The translations under genes and the position numbers were made by a program. 64,000 bases of DNA, taken from contig CM075673.1 of NCBI GenBank assembly GCA_037962975.1, forward strand, positions 122,221,001-122,285,000, in the 5' to 3' direction. This DNA comes from Clitoria ternatea. Lineage: Eukaryota; Streptophyta; Magnoliopsida; Fabales; Fabaceae. Under the pieces are notes generated by a model. That model had not been told where the DNA came from and did not search any database. It saw nothing but the letters and a program-made list of their open reading frames with translations. Positions 33,557 to 46,549 of this stretch are shown in pieces (within the stretch, counting starts at the first letter, position 1; each line of letters begins with the position of its first letter).

Positions 33557-36500
33557 ATGGCGCATCGTCAAAGTATGGAGGCTATAGCCACAGCATTCCA
33601 ACGCTTTGCTGATGTATTTGAGAGGCAAGACCAGACTCGACCTGAGGATGGCCATGTGCTGGACCGCTTCCTGAAAAGGAAGCCGAGTGAATTCTTAGGA
33701 GGACGGAACCCTGAGGCGGCGTTCAAGTGGACTCAGGAATTAGAGAGAATCTTTAAGGGTCTTCGCTGTACCGAAGCCCAGAAGGTGGAGTGCGCAGTGT
33801 ATATGCTGCGAGATGAAGCAGAGAATTGGTGGAAGGTAGCCAGAAGCCGATTCCCCGAGGATGACAATCAACTGACGTGGAACGATTTCAAAGCCTGCTT
33901 CCTAGACAAATACTTTCCCGACATAGTGAGGAGTCGGAAGGAGCTGGAGTTTATGGAGTTGAAACAGGGCTCCATGACTGTGGAGGAATACGCGACCAGA
34001 TTTAAGGAATTGTGCCTATTCTATCCGCCCTTCCAGCAGCCAGGAACGGAGAACTCCAAGTGTCTTAAGTTTGAGAACGGACTGAGATCGGATATCAAGA
34101 GGGCCTGCAGATACCATGAAATCTGGAGTTTCCCTGCCTTAGTGAACAAGTGTCGAATATTCGAAGAGGATGACAGGGCCCATTCGGGCCAGTGCAGTAG
34201 AGCCAACCAGCACCTGAGGCCCCAGCAATCACGTTTCAAGAGGTCAGGGAACGTGAGGAAGAATGAACCCTTCACCAGATATCAGAATCATAATGACCGA
34301 GGGAGACAAATGAGTGGACGACCAAGGTATGGCGGATGCTTTAAATGCGGCGGTGACCACTTTGCTAAGGATTGCAATGATACAAATGTTAAATGCTACC
34401 ACTGCGGAGAGAAGGGACACGTTCGCCCGGACTGCCCCCAACTCCGCCAGGCAAACACCAATGTGCGTCAAGGAGGATTTCAAGATCGAACCAGAGTGAA
34501 TGATAACCAACGACCTGGTGGCAGAGGCAACGGAACCAGAGAAAATGTGATGCGTGTTGCGAACAGCCGAGAAAGGAACACCGGCCCAACAGCGACAGGA
34601 AGGATCTACACCATCAATGCAGAGGATGTTGCACCAGCAAACGACCTAGTACAATGTAAGTGCTCACTTGGAATGAATACGCTTAATGTTGTTTTCGATT
34701 CGGGAGCAACCCATTCTTTTATAGCTGATGAGTACGTGGAACGGTTGAAGCTACCAACTGTGTCTATGAACCGGACTTTGGAAGTGGCCAGCCCTACTGG
34801 CCCTAGTGTGTTCACATCGTCAATATGTAAAAAGGTAGCATTTGAGTTGAATGATCGGAGTTTCACCTTCGATCTGATTTGCATGCCCTTAAAGGGTCTT
34901 GATATTGTGCTTGGAATAGATTGGCTTTCAGCCAATAAGGTATTAGTAGATTGTAGAAACCGAGAGATAGTTTTCCCAAAACAACCCACTGAAGATGGCA
35001 CGGCACTAGGTATAACCCAACTATTTATGATGCTTTGTCTAACCGAAGATGAGAATGAGACCCTAGTGAACGAAATTCCGGTTGTCTGCGAATTCCCAGA
35101 AGTGTTCCCAGAGGACGTCCCGAGTGTGCCTCCCAATAGAGAAGTCGAATTCTCTATAGACTTGATCCCTGGAGCCGAACCGGTCTCCAGTGCACCCTAC
35201 AGAATGTCCTCAACTGAATTGGCAGAGTTGAAGAAACAAGTGGATGAGTTACTTGAGAAGCAGTTCATTAGACCAAGCGTGTCACCATGGGGCGCACCTG
35301 TGCTACTTGTTAAGAAGAAGGATGGCAGCATGAGACTTTGTATAGATTATCGACAACTTAATAAACTCACGATCAAGAATCGATACCCACTGCCTAGAAT
35401 TGATGATTTAATTGACCAGCTGCGTGGAGCCTCAGTCTTCTCAAAAATCGACTTACGATCGGGATATCACCAAATCCGAGTGAAGGACTCGGACATCCCT
35501 AAAACTGCCTTTAGGACTAGGTATGGTCACTATGAGTATGTAGTGATGCCGTTCGGTGTGACAAACGCCCCTGCTGTTTTCATGAATTACATGAACAGCA
35601 TATTCCACTCCTTCTTAGATCGGTTTGTTGTTGTCTTCATCGATGATATTCTAGTTTATTCTAAGACATCTGAGGAGCATGAAGGACATCTCAGAGCGGT
35701 ACTCCAGGTGTTGAAGGAGAAGCAATTATTTGCAAAGCTTTCAAAGTGTGAATTTTGGATGGATGAGATCCACTTCCTCGGGCATGTGATCTCCAAGCGA
35801 GGCGTCTCGGTGGATCCTGCGAAGGTAGCTGCTGTAATGGCATGGGAGAGGCCCAGATCGATCTCGGAAATAAGAAGTTTTATGGGCTTGGCAGGTTATT
35901 ATAGGAGGTTCATCGAAGGTTTTTCTAAGTTGGCATTACCCCTGACTAAATTTACTCGGAAGAACGTTCCTTTTGTGTGGAGTCCGGAGTGTGAGAACAG
36001 CTTCCAAGAGCTGAAGAATAAGTTGACAACTGCTCCGGTGTTGGCATTACCTGAGTTACGAGAAAGCTTCATGGTCTATTGTGACGCGTCCGGACTCGGA
36101 TTAGGATGTGTACTCATGCAGAAGGATCGAGTGATAGCATATGCCTCTCGACAATTGAGACCCCACGAGCAGCATTATCCGACCCATGACTTGGAGCTGG
36201 CAGCAGTAGTTTTTGCATTGAAAATCTGGAGGCATTACTTGTACGGATCCAAATTTGAAGTGTACAGCGATCATAAGAGCCTCAAATACCTATTCGACCA
36301 AAAGGAGCTGAACATGAGGCAGAGAAGATGGATTGAGTTTTTGAAGGACTATGATTTCGAGTTGAAATACCACCCAGGTAAGGCAAATGTCGTGGCAGAC
36401 GCATTGAGTCGAAAATCCCTCCACATAGCAGCCATGATGGCAAAAGAAGTTGAGTTGTTGGAGCGGTTCCGAGACATGAACTTGCATGTTGACGCCCCTT

Positions 36501-37972
36501 CCTCTCAGAAGATGACAATCGGTACGTTGAGGATTGCCAACGAATTCTTAAAATCCGTGTACGAACAGCAACAGGCGGACTCTTACCTAGCTGAAATGAA
36601 GGAAATTCAGGCTAAAGGAAAGGATTTATCCTTGGCAGAGGGGTCAGATGGGATCTTCCGGGTGAGAAACAGAATATACATACCAAGTGAAGGAAGATTG
36701 AGAAGAATGGTGCTTGACGAAGCCCACAAGAGCCTGCTCAGCATTCACCCAGGAACCACGAAAATGTACCACAACTTGAGGAGACAATTCTGGTGGCCCG
36801 GACTAAAGAAGGATGTGGCGGAGTACGTGGCCCGGTGTATCACTTGTCAGAAATTGAAGGTAGAGCACCAAAAACCGTACGGTGCAATGCAGCCTCTAGA
36901 GATCCCCGTGTGGAAATGGGACTCAATTGCGATGGATTTTATCATGGGATTACCCAAAAACCGAGCGGGCCATGATGCAATATGGGTCATTGTTGACCGA
37001 TTGACGAAGAGTGCACACTTCTTACCTGTAAATATGAGGTACCCATTGCATAAGTTGGCTCGAATCTACATTCAAGAAGTTATCCGACTGCATGGCATAC
37101 CTATTTCCATCGTATCGGATAGGGACCCTAGGTTTACGTCCAGGTTTTGGACCAGCATGCATCAAGAATTGGGGACGAAGCTTTGGCTTAGTTCTGCCTA
37201 CCACCCCCAATCGGATGGACAATCCGAGCGAACAATTCAGAGTCTAGAAGACTTATTGAGAGCGTGTGTGTTAGAGTACGGTGGGGACTGGGAGCAGTAC
37301 CTTCCCTTGATCGAGTTTACGTACAACAACAGCTATCATCACAGCATTGGCATGGCACCTTACGAGGCATTATATGGGCGTAGATGCCGAACCCCACTCT
37401 GCTGGTCGGAAACGGGTGAAAGTCTACTATTGGGACCAGACATCGTGAAGCAAACCACAGAACGGATCTGAGTGATAAGGGAAAAGATGAAAGCATCACA
37501 AGACAGGCAGAAGAACTACCATGACAAACGCATCAAGCCATTGGAATTTTCAGTCGGAGATCGAGTGTTTCTGAGAACCTCTCCGAGTAAAGGAGTTGGA
37601 CGAGCCTTAAAAAGTGGAAAGTTAAGCCCTCGCTACATCGGACCTTATGAGGTACTAGAACGGATTGGCCCCGTAGCATACCGCCTCGCGTTACCAACTC
37701 ACTTGTCCCGATTGCACAATGTATTTCACGTGTCTCAACTAAGGAAGTATTTGCATGACCCCAGCCACACGATGCCTGACGACGAGGTAGAGATCAAGGA
37801 AGACCTAACCACTGTGACTACACCAGTTGGAATCGTAGACCAATCGGTAAAACGCTTAAGAAACAAGAACGTAAGGCTGGTTAAGGTGGAGTGGCAGCAA
37901 GGCAAGATCACCTTCTACACGTGGGAACGCGAAGATACCATGCGACAGCAGTACCCCGAATTGTTTACCTAG
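33557..37972 (+). pseudogene. Element C gag-pol, one premature stop
   Basis: A 1471-codon frame encodes the whole polyprotein, interrupted only by TGA at 37469-37471 (codon 1305). Gag occupies about residues 1-360 with two zinc knuckles (about 261-273, CX2CX3HX4C; about 279-292, CX2CX4HX4C). Protease FDSGATHSFIA is near 380. RT spans about 550-730 with FIDD at 694-697. RNase H begins about 840 (VYCDASGLGLG). The integrase zinc region EAHKSLLSIHPG..CITCQ starts near 1052; core Asp residues are near 1125 (MDF) and 1187 (SDRD), and Glu near 1223 (SERTIQ). The tail after the stop holds the integrase C-terminal barrel and the chromodomain-like segment ending YPELF. The stop removes these last 166 residues. 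All catalytic motifs are present. Confidence 0.95.
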
Positions 37973-37985
37973 GTAAGTACCGATT

Positions 37986-38005
37986 GAATTTCGGGGACGA
38001 AATTC
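37986..38005 (+). promoter_or_regulatory. PPT-adjacent hairpin, element C
   Basis: GAATTTCG-GGGA-CGAAATTC: a perfect 8-bp stem whose loop (GGGA) fits the GNRA class. It is 14 bp after the gag-pol stop and 6 bp before the purine-rich stretch. Confidence 0.7.
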
Positions 38006-38010
38006 TTTTT

Positions 38011-38024
38011 CAGTGGGGGAGAAC
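38011..38024 (+). promoter_or_regulatory. Element C polypurine tract
   Basis: CAGTGGGGGAGAAC directly before the 3' LTR start TGTAACATCC. Confidence 0.85.
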
Positions 38025-40686
38025 TGTAACATCCCAGTTTTAAAATTAAATGCTGAATGAAGAATAAACCATTGAGATTTGATTTTAACTAAGAAATAAC
38101 TGTTAATTGCATTTAACTAATTAGGATCAAGCCATTAAAAATATTAAAAATGGTGATGGTCAGGGGATGGGGTGGAGTGCACGTGACTGCTGAGCACGCA
38201 CTCTCCCATCCCACTCTTCTTTTACTGTGCGCATGTACATATATATATATATAAAAAACGTGAGCCTTGGGGAGGAACGCACTTACTCTTTCTTCAGACT
38301 CCCTTCTCCGTCACTTCATTCTCTACTTCCTCCCTTCGTCTCCATCTTTCTCCTTCTTCTATCTTACTCTTCGCTTCTGGAGGTCTTGGTTCCAGTACTA
38401 GAGAACGGACCACACTTCATCCCAGAATTAGGCGTAGGATACAACAAGCCAAGGAAGACCGGACGAACCAGGAGAAGGACATCGGACCCAACAACAAGAA
38501 CGAAAAAGGTTTCTGAGGATTCTTCTAAAGGTAGGGGGCGTTTGCATGTCGAATGCATGGTCTAAGAACGGTACCGGATGAACGTATTGCTGAATGCGGG
38601 TGTGTGTGTGCATGTATTTATAATCATTAGAACTGATGCTATGCATGTGTGCATGTATTCATAATTACTAAAACTGATGCATGATTTGAGATTCTGATAG
38701 TGATCTTCGTGGCGATGGTGTAGCCTGTTCGTGGATGATAATGATGGATGATATGCATGGATCTATTTTGTTGTCACTGTGAAAAGTATGTATGTGCATG
38801 CTCTTAATTGGATTGCTCAATGTTGTTTGTCTGATGACCGATTGTAACATGCGCTGGTGTGACTGATTGAATGATTTCGAGTAGTGGGGGATATCCGTTC
38901 TTACTTAATGACTACAGTAAGGTGTTCATGGCGCGATGATGTGTAATAATGAATGTGTTAGTTGAACGAGTAAGAGTGGGGTGACCCATAGAAGGTCAAG
39001 AACCCCAAGGGAAACGACTTCCAGTTACCAACCCTGGCTAGATCCCAATAGAGCTCGTGGTAGCCGTTGGAGCTAGAGAAGAGAGTCTCGAGACGCCGTG
39101 GGGAGGCCGGTGCCACCTGGTAAGAGCTGAGGGACGAGGGGCCAGAAGAAAAGGGGACCGTAACTGAGAGTCTTTACCCGAGTCGGATCCGCAGACATGC
39201 ATATAGAAATAAGGCTGATTGTGGTGATGTATAAATCTATGTATGTGCATGTGTATGATTTTGAATGCATGAATATATATTTAGATGTGGAATAAACTCT
39301 GTGAATTATGTGTGTCATGAATGTTGTCTGAAACTGTATGAACTTGGTTATTTGAGAGAGGTTGACTGATAGCAGGAGCGTGTACTGACGCCGATACCGA
39401 GTCTGTGAGTATCATTATACATGTAAAAGCTCACCCCTGCAGTGGCCATTTTCAGTGAATGTTTCTCGTGAGGAGGATCGACAGCAGAGCTGGAATGCTG
39501 GGCGGAGTGCTGATGCGTTTGGAAGGTTTAATTAAGGCGTTGTTAGATTAAGCCCCGACTGGCTCATACCGGATGATAATGTTTTTGGGGAATGAATGGA
39601 ACTTTATGGGCAAGAAGAAGTCCGATTTTGTATTGTAAATATTGACATACACTTTATGTATTTATGGATGTATGGTTTTGGTGTGTGTGATGCTATGTGC
39701 TGCCTTGTTTCATATTTGTACTTTAATTCGCAGGGACAATATGATTGAACAGGTTATAGCCACGTCTGAGTGAATAGAGGGTTGTCTTAGGAAAATTCAT
39801 GTCGGATACGGTGGGCGGAGTCGTACCCCGCCCGAAGTATGAGTACATTTCGCCCAAGCGAGAGGTCTCACGCTGGAACGATGTAGTCGTTAGAATGGAA
39901 CACCATTTAAAATACCTTTGCTATCCGTTGTGGTGCTAACACAATCCAGACCCCGATGTTGACCCCGGATTTGGGCGTTATGGCTAAGTCCGCCCAGGCG
40001 TCGTCATAATTAATTGAGTTGGGCGGAATAGGTTTATACCTTTCCCTTCCCCACAACCTACTAGCGCATACGTACCCTGTAACTTCCCGCTTTTCTGAGT
40101 GAAGTGCGAGTGTGAGGATTTACCTAGTAAACCCTTGTCCATACCCGATTAAGAAAACTACCTTGTAGTTGCGTTAAAAAGAAGTTGTGCAGATCCCGTT
40201 TAGGCGGTGCCATACATCGCCCAAGTAACTAGGACAGTCCGCCCAAGATATATATATATATATATCCCGCCTAGCCAAGTAGGATGACTCTAACCCCGCC
40301 CTTCCACTGAATGATACACGTACGATTGTATTAACATCTTCCTTTATCTATTTCCTCCCGTTGAGTGACCAGTGTTACTCGAAGGGAAGCCTCCTTGTGA
40401 AATATCCTCTATCCGCTGCTGCTTTACCATACCCCGCCTGGACGGTATCAGACCCCGTCTAAGCGAACAAACGGTGTTGTGCAATCCGCCCTAGTGTTGA
40501 TGCACTACGATAAACCCATTGAGCCGGCCCCAGTTTTAGCTTCCCTGTAGGTTGCTATATGCGCGTGAATGCTCCTAGTTTTCCCCATTGCCTGCTCCCT
40601 TCTACATCAAATGTTACGTGACTGTTTTTGTGAAAAGTTTTCCCCTATTTTGGGATTTATTAGTTGCAAATAATAAGGGTGTTACA
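38025..40686 (+). repeat. Element C 3' LTR
   Basis: Co-linear with the 5' LTR. Differences are a handful of transitions and shorter or longer TA/TG runs. It ends GGGTGTTACA followed by the GGTTA duplication. Confidence 0.97.
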
Positions 40687-40691
40687 GGTTA

Positions 40692-41795
40692 GCTAGAAAA
40701 AAGTATGAATTGCCACCAGGACATATCTTGATCTAAGAAAGGAGTTATTGGATGAGGCTTGTTAGAGCAAGTCACATTTACATATGTGAATATTGGTCTC
40801 TTAACAGTTTAGACCAAGTTTTAGCCAATTATAATTTGGTATGTCATGAATAATGCCCAAAATATGCATAAAACTACCCTATAGCTTAGATTTTGATTAG
40901 GATAGAATTTGGACTTAAAACTTTGCCACAATAATGGATATTAGGGTAGGCGAATTGTCTATGACATTTCAAGAAAATTGGAATTTAATAGCCTAGTGAA
41001 AAGGGGACCCAAGGTTGGCAAAAACATAGGGATCAAAAGCTGCAGAATAGAGCCTGATGGCCAGTAGCTGGGCGTAAGTATGCTGGCCATAGGTGTTGGC
41101 ATGCTAGCTGTCTGGTCCATGGTGTGGCTCTAGGCGTAGGCATGCAAGTTCTGGGCGTGGGCATGCTAAGCCTCTGGCTTAGGGTCTATTGGTGGATGCC
41201 CTTCAGCGTGGGTACGCTGGTCATCAACGTGGGCACGCTGGCTGACTAGGAGGCCTCAATGTAGGCACTTTTCCCTCAGCGTTGTTACGCGTGGCTGGTT
41301 GGAAAATAGGCAATTGTTAGGTATACTTACGCTGAGTTTGAGCATGGGTACGCTGGTGGACTTATGTTGGCACTTTGGTACAAGTGTTGGCACGCGTGGG
41401 TTCTAGTTGATGATTGAGTCACTAGGCGTGGGTACGTCAAGAACCAGCGTACTTACGCTGGTGGGTCCTATGTCAGCACTTGAAAATCACCTGTTTAAAA
41501 ATGAATTTTTCCTTATATCCTCTCTTATATCTTCATATATGAGATAAGGCTTATGGCTGATATATGAGCCTTCCGTTGTAAACTCTGTTATATCATATAC
41601 CAATTTAGCTTTTCTTTATCGATCCAGTTTATTAAAACTTTGAAACTTTCACTCTTTGTTTTCTATGGTTCGGGTCATGATGTAATTATTGGAGTGATAA
41701 ACCTCTTTTAAAACATGAAAAATACTATTCATATTTTTATTAAATTAATTATCTTAATCACGTCAGATCCGGGTTATGGAAATCGGGGTGTGACA
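40692..41795 (+). mobile_element. Element D LTR, right segment
   Basis: Resumes after element C and ends ATCGGGGTGTGACA at 41795. A cluster of GCGTGGGYACGCTGG hairpin motifs lies at about 41055-41470. No PBS follows the end, so D is either the 3' LTR of an element to the left or a solo LTR. No coding region. Confidence 0.65.
41055..41470 (+). repeat. GCGTGGGTACGCTGG-type inverted-repeat cluster in LTR D
   Basis: About eleven copies of AGCGT-GGG(T/C)-ACGCT-like short hairpins. The best, ACCAGCGT-ACTT-ACGCTGGT at about 41441-41460, has perfect 8-bp arms. Confidence 0.75.
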
Positions 41796-42592
41796 ACAAA
41801 TAGGTTGAAGTAGGAGTTCAAAGAGAATGGGGTGGCCTAGGAAGGAGGAGTTGGTGACGATTGAAGATAGTGGTGAAAATGAGGGGGAAGGGAAGAACAA
41901 AATGGAAATGGGTGGTGAATAATAAGTCACACAAAAGAAGGAAAAAAGGAAACATGAACAAGATAGAAAAAGGTGATGGACGAAGTGCACCAAGGAGTCA
42001 CAAATAAAGGGTTGAATTGTGACACTCATATATTTTGGTTTTTATTGTAAAACTAAATCACTTTGCTATCTTAAGTCTTTTAAGACTTAGATAAGGTCAC
42101 CAGCAAGGTAGGAAACTTAAAAAAATTGTTTTGGACTATTCTAAAAACAATAATCTCTGTTTCTGAAGAGATTTAGTTGTTCAAAAACAAGTTCTGAAAA
42201 CTAGGGTTTTCTTTATAAATAAGTTTTCTTGTTCTGAACAAAGTTTCACTTTTAACAAAAAAATAAATTGAAACTCCATATAATTTTCATAAGGTTTATA
42301 CTTTCAAAAACATTTCCATAGCCTTTAAATCACAACATGTCATGTTAATAGTTTTAACAAGTTGAAACTTAAAATGATAGGAAAAGAGAGATTCACACAC
42401 AAGGATTTATACTGGTTCATCTCTCACCAATACTTAAGGATACGTCTAATACCTACCTCAATAGGATTTCTTTCACTATTCAACCTTGAATACAAGTATT
42501 GTTTCTTGTCAAGCCTCCTCGGGCTCTTTCACACAAGTACTATATCACATGGCCTTTTCAGGCTCAACACTTAACCTTGCACTTGCAAGTTG
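41796..42592. other. Unassigned non-coding DNA between LTRs D and E
   Basis: AT-rich DNA with no convincing ORF, RNA gene or LTR boundary. It includes a short perfect inverted repeat TAAGTCTT-TT-AAGACTTA near 42074-42091. It also includes a segment (GATTTATACTGGTTCATCTC, near 42402) that resembles transposon-end sequence I cannot assign. Confidence 0.4.
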
Positions 42593-45028
42593 TGTAACAT
42601 TCCAAATTTTACGTAAAATTAATTAATTAGAGCAAATAAATAGAATAATTGTAGAAAATAATTATTTGATACCCTAGGCATGTAGAAAAATTAATTAAGG
42701 ACCCCTTGAGTTAATAAGACGAATACGATGATTATTGTCATCGTTTAATTGACGAACGATATACGAATAGAGTATGAAGATGAGCCAAATGTGTCGGGAA
42801 CATTAGATAATTTTTAGGAATGAATATTTAGGCCCCAATGATGAAGTTAAATTAATTCAAGCGTTCGTGAAATTATCACGAATTATTCGGGATTTATCAG
42901 TGTCGTTTAACGTCGAAAAATGACTGATTCGAGAAACGGGCCTTAATTGGGCCTCAAAATTCACTAACCTAAAAATAATTATTGAGTATTAGAAAATACT
43001 TAAATAAATATGTTAAACACAAAAATAAACCCAGAAAAATTTATAGATAATTAATTAGACGTAAAAGGGGTCTCGAGTGACCAAAACGCTTCGTTTTCAA
43101 GCCAAATCACGACGAATTTCACCCAACTAAATGGGCTAACCATGTATGCCTTAATGGGCTACTCCCATCAGCTATTTGGGCCCATGATGATGTGTTTGCC
43201 AAAATTTAGCCTTGGAGCCAAAAAAAATTAATAAGGGGCACTATGGTAATTTGGCATATAAATTAAGAGACTTCTCCTCTTCCTCCCTCCAAGTTCACGC
43301 TACTGTAGCTCTTTTCTCTGCTAGGAAGACCGAAAATCACCATCTTCTCTCCCTCTCCATTTTGCAACAAAGCTAGCACCTTTCATGGTGACCTTGTGAA
43401 ATTTCTTGCAAGGGAAACTTGAGTAAGTGTCATGAAATCCTAAGCTCCATGTTTCTTCTTCTCTTTTCCCTATTTTATTCAACTTCTTCTTCTCCCCTTC
43501 ATCCATGGCAAAATCGAAATCCCTCTTGAATGCACCTAAGCTTGTGACAAATATTCATGGTCTAGGTGGGTTCTTCTACACTTTGGTGGAGCTTGGAGTT
43601 GCTTTGGGTGCTTGAATCTCTCAACCTCACCTCCTCTTACTCTCTTCAATTTGGAATTTAGGATTCTATTGGGGTAAGTCATGAACGCTTAATAAGCTTT
43701 AAATTAGTAACATAATATGTTATAAATTATAGGATAAATGTTGGAAAAAAATGATGTTTTGCATATGGAACCCAAAACCTAGGTTAGGAGACCATTGGGA
43801 ATTTGTTGTTGTTATTATTGGATAATTGTTTTTATGACTTGAATTTGATATGAATTAGTTGTTGAAATGGGATTAATTATTATTGGCACAAATGATTTGG
43901 TTTTGGATGGTATTAGGTGCAAAATCTTAAATTGGTAGCTTACTTTAATTTGAAGGAAAAATTGTGTTGTGGACTTGAAATGGCTTAAGAATGATTTTGA
44001 TGTAATTATGAGGCATTAGGTAGAATTCTAGAATTGATTAGTGTTAGTAAAAAGTATATGCTAAGTGGTAAGCTTCAAAAATCCACCTTGATGTAGGAAA
44101 GATGATAAGTGGCAAGAATAGGCTCAAAAATGTATTGACCTAGTTAATGGGCTTGAAACCTCTTGTTAGATGTAAGTTAGTAATTGCAGTTAGTGTTGGG
44201 TAATTATTGATTGACAAGGAGTATGATGTGTCATGAGTTAGGTGGAGGGTTATATGAATTAGTAAGAAATAGACATGTTACTAAAATGAATAAAGTTGTT
44301 AGAGCACATTAGGACTTAAAAGAGTAATTATGAAATTGTGTGAGTGCAAACAAATGTGGTTTAAAAATTTGGATGGTTATTAGGTAAGAGAGGTTAAAAA
44401 GAAAAAAAAATGTGTAGTGTAGAAATGGATTAGATTTTAGAGTTGAAAGAAAAGATTATTGGTCTAGAAAATATTATTGGATCATACTAGGCATGAAAAA
44501 ACTACTAGTTAAACTTAGAGAAGGTTATTGTTGGTGATAGGTGACTTGGCCATGTAAGTAAGTAAGAAAATTTAAGTCATGATTTAAAATTAGATATGAC
44601 CATGATTTTAGGAGAACTACTAGTGAATGAGAAATAAAAGTTATAGATGAGTTGTGGTGATTGGTAATGGTAGGAAGTCATTAGGAATAAATGGTGTTTC
44701 CAAAGAATTATAATAAGATACCTTAATGTTTAAGGACCATTAGTGACTATTTGTTGTCTAAAAAGAATAAAGAACAAAATTGACTAGAAATGCTAAGTGA
44801 TGAAGGGCTTGATGTCTTCTATGGGAAAACTATTAAAGATGAGGGGTAATGAGGTGAACAATTTAATTATGGCTTTGGAGAGCCTAATGGATGACTCCTT
44901 GAATTTTGTCTAATTACCAATAATAAATTTCAAATCCTAAGACAAAAAATGTGATAAGGATGGTTTAGGTTCCAAACCTCCAAGATGGTGAAGGCATAAG
45001 CATAACAAAGTTTCACATAGATTAATAT
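42593..45028 (+). mobile_element. Element E, LTR fragment of a chromovirus-like element
   Basis: Starts TGTAACATTCC, as the other LTRs do. It has a TATAAA box near 43257 and a pyrimidine-rich leader, followed by donor-like GTAAGT at about 43421 and GGG|GTAAGTC at 43674. It is cut off at 45028 by the start of LTR F; the remainder would be beyond the window. No coding sequence is supported; the minus-strand ORF at 43321-43506 is a chance frame. Confidence 0.55.
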
Positions 45029-46549
45029 TGTAACATCCTAGTTTAACAATTTTGATGAATTCAATGAATTAAGAGTTAAATAGGATTTGCATGACTAATT
45101 AATTAAAATGAGAAGGTTAATTAAACAAATTCCGAAATGACGAATGCGTCCTTAAATCATTTAAATTGAAAAATCTTCTCCTTCTTCCATTTTTATTTCA
45201 CGTTGGCAATGGAGAAGCTTATTCTTCCTTCTTCTTTCTTCTTCTCTCCCAAATAGCATAACCATCTTCTTACTTCTTCAATTTCTCCTTGAATTTATCA
45301 AATCAAAGTGGAATTCAATCACTTTTCCTTTCTTTTTCACGTTGAAGGCTTGAATTGAAGGAGAAAACTTCAAATTCTCCACTTTAAGGTAAATTGAAGA
45401 ACACCCACTATGGGTTTTAGTTTAATCTTGCTTTCATCATTCAATTCTTGCAATTTTATGGATTTTAAAGCATTTAGAAGCTATGGGTAATTGTGGGCAG
45501 CTTGGGGTTTCCAAACAACCTTGAGTTTTCATGAAAAAGTGGCATAAAGTAGCTTCTTGAATGCTAATCCTATAAGATTACAACTTAATGATTGTCTTTT
45601 CAAAGAAATAATGTAGCTTCAGAGAGTTTCAGAGCGATTCGGAGCTTGAAGCGTGGTTCAGAGGTGAGTTCCAAAGTCGACGTCTTAATTCGGTGAGTTA
45701 TATGTTACCGAAATGGTTTTGGTTTAATGATTATTAACCTGATAAGCGATATTGGTATCGATTGTGGTGTTAAAATCAAGTATTATGAATTTTAGGAAGT
45801 TTTCAGAGTTCGGAGTTAATCAAAATCAAATATCGGAGGTCGTCAGAGTTTATCAGTAAGTTAAAACATACCAAAAACGATTATGGATTGACGTTTATTG
45901 ATCGAAATGCAAAGTTAATGTCAATTATGGTATTTAAGTATATGTATTGTTAATTTTAGGAAGTTGTTTGATTTGAAGAATAGATATCAGAGTTACGATT
46001 CGCGTTAGAGAAGTTCACTAGCTCTCGGAGCTTCTGGGAATTCTCTATCCGAGGTAAGGGGAGCTTTTACATATTAGATGCATGGTTTATAGACATATTC
46101 AATGTATATTAGTATATTGAATTATGAATAATATGTTTTGTGAACTATGATGAGCATGTGATTTGTTATCTATGTGAATATGAAAGATTACATAGAATGT
46201 AAAGTATGTTTGAAAATCATTGAGTTGTACTTATGTATGAGAAGTATAGATTATCTCATGGAAGGTACTTATGCATAAGATACTCGAATAAATATAGTCA
46301 TGTTTGAAACTTAGCATGAGATGTTTGAATTGTGAAATAAATGATATTTGAATAGTATGACATGTTTATGAGATTATTCGATAATTTGAAATGAAATGCT
46401 ATGAGCATAAAAGTGTTGAGATTGATGAACTGATAATTTGAAATGAAATGCTACGCTTATTCATTGAATTGAGATTGATGAACTGATAATGTTTAAATGC
46501 ATGAGATACTATATGTTTATGTATAAAAGACCTTGGGTGGGACTCAAGG
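45029..46549 (+). mobile_element. Element F 5' LTR, left segment
   Basis: Begins TGTAACATCCTAG. A block at about 46050-46110 (GAG|GTAAGGGGAGC, then GATGCATGGTTTATAGAC) aligns with the block after the predicted donors in B and C. Interrupted at 46549 by element G (CAAGG duplicated) and resumes at 58046. No gene seen. Confidence 0.75.

Larger units (their letters stand above)
30599..40686 (+). mobile_element. Element C: young, nearly intact chromovirus (Tekay/Del-like)
   Basis: A 10,088-bp element inserted in LTR D with a perfect GGTTA duplication (30594-30598 and 40687-40691). LTRs are 30599-33273 and 38025-40686 and differ at about eight substitutions plus microsatellite length changes, about 99.7% identity by eye, so insertion was recent. 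The gag-pol frame is open except for one stop. Related to B at the protein level but with clearly different LTR sequence. Confidence 0.97.

Noticed and set aside
34606..35136. 176-aa minus-strand ORF
   Set aside because: Shadow frame of the protease-RT part of element C gag-pol.
42074..42091. Perfect inverted repeat as a terminator or MITE
   Set aside because: Only 8-bp arms with a 2-bp centre, with no TSD or terminal context; common by chance in AT-rich DNA.
42593..45028. Host gene with GT donors in the E region
   Set aside because: GTAAGT sites near 43421 and 43674 lie where other LTRs have leader donors, and no conserved coding exon is visible.
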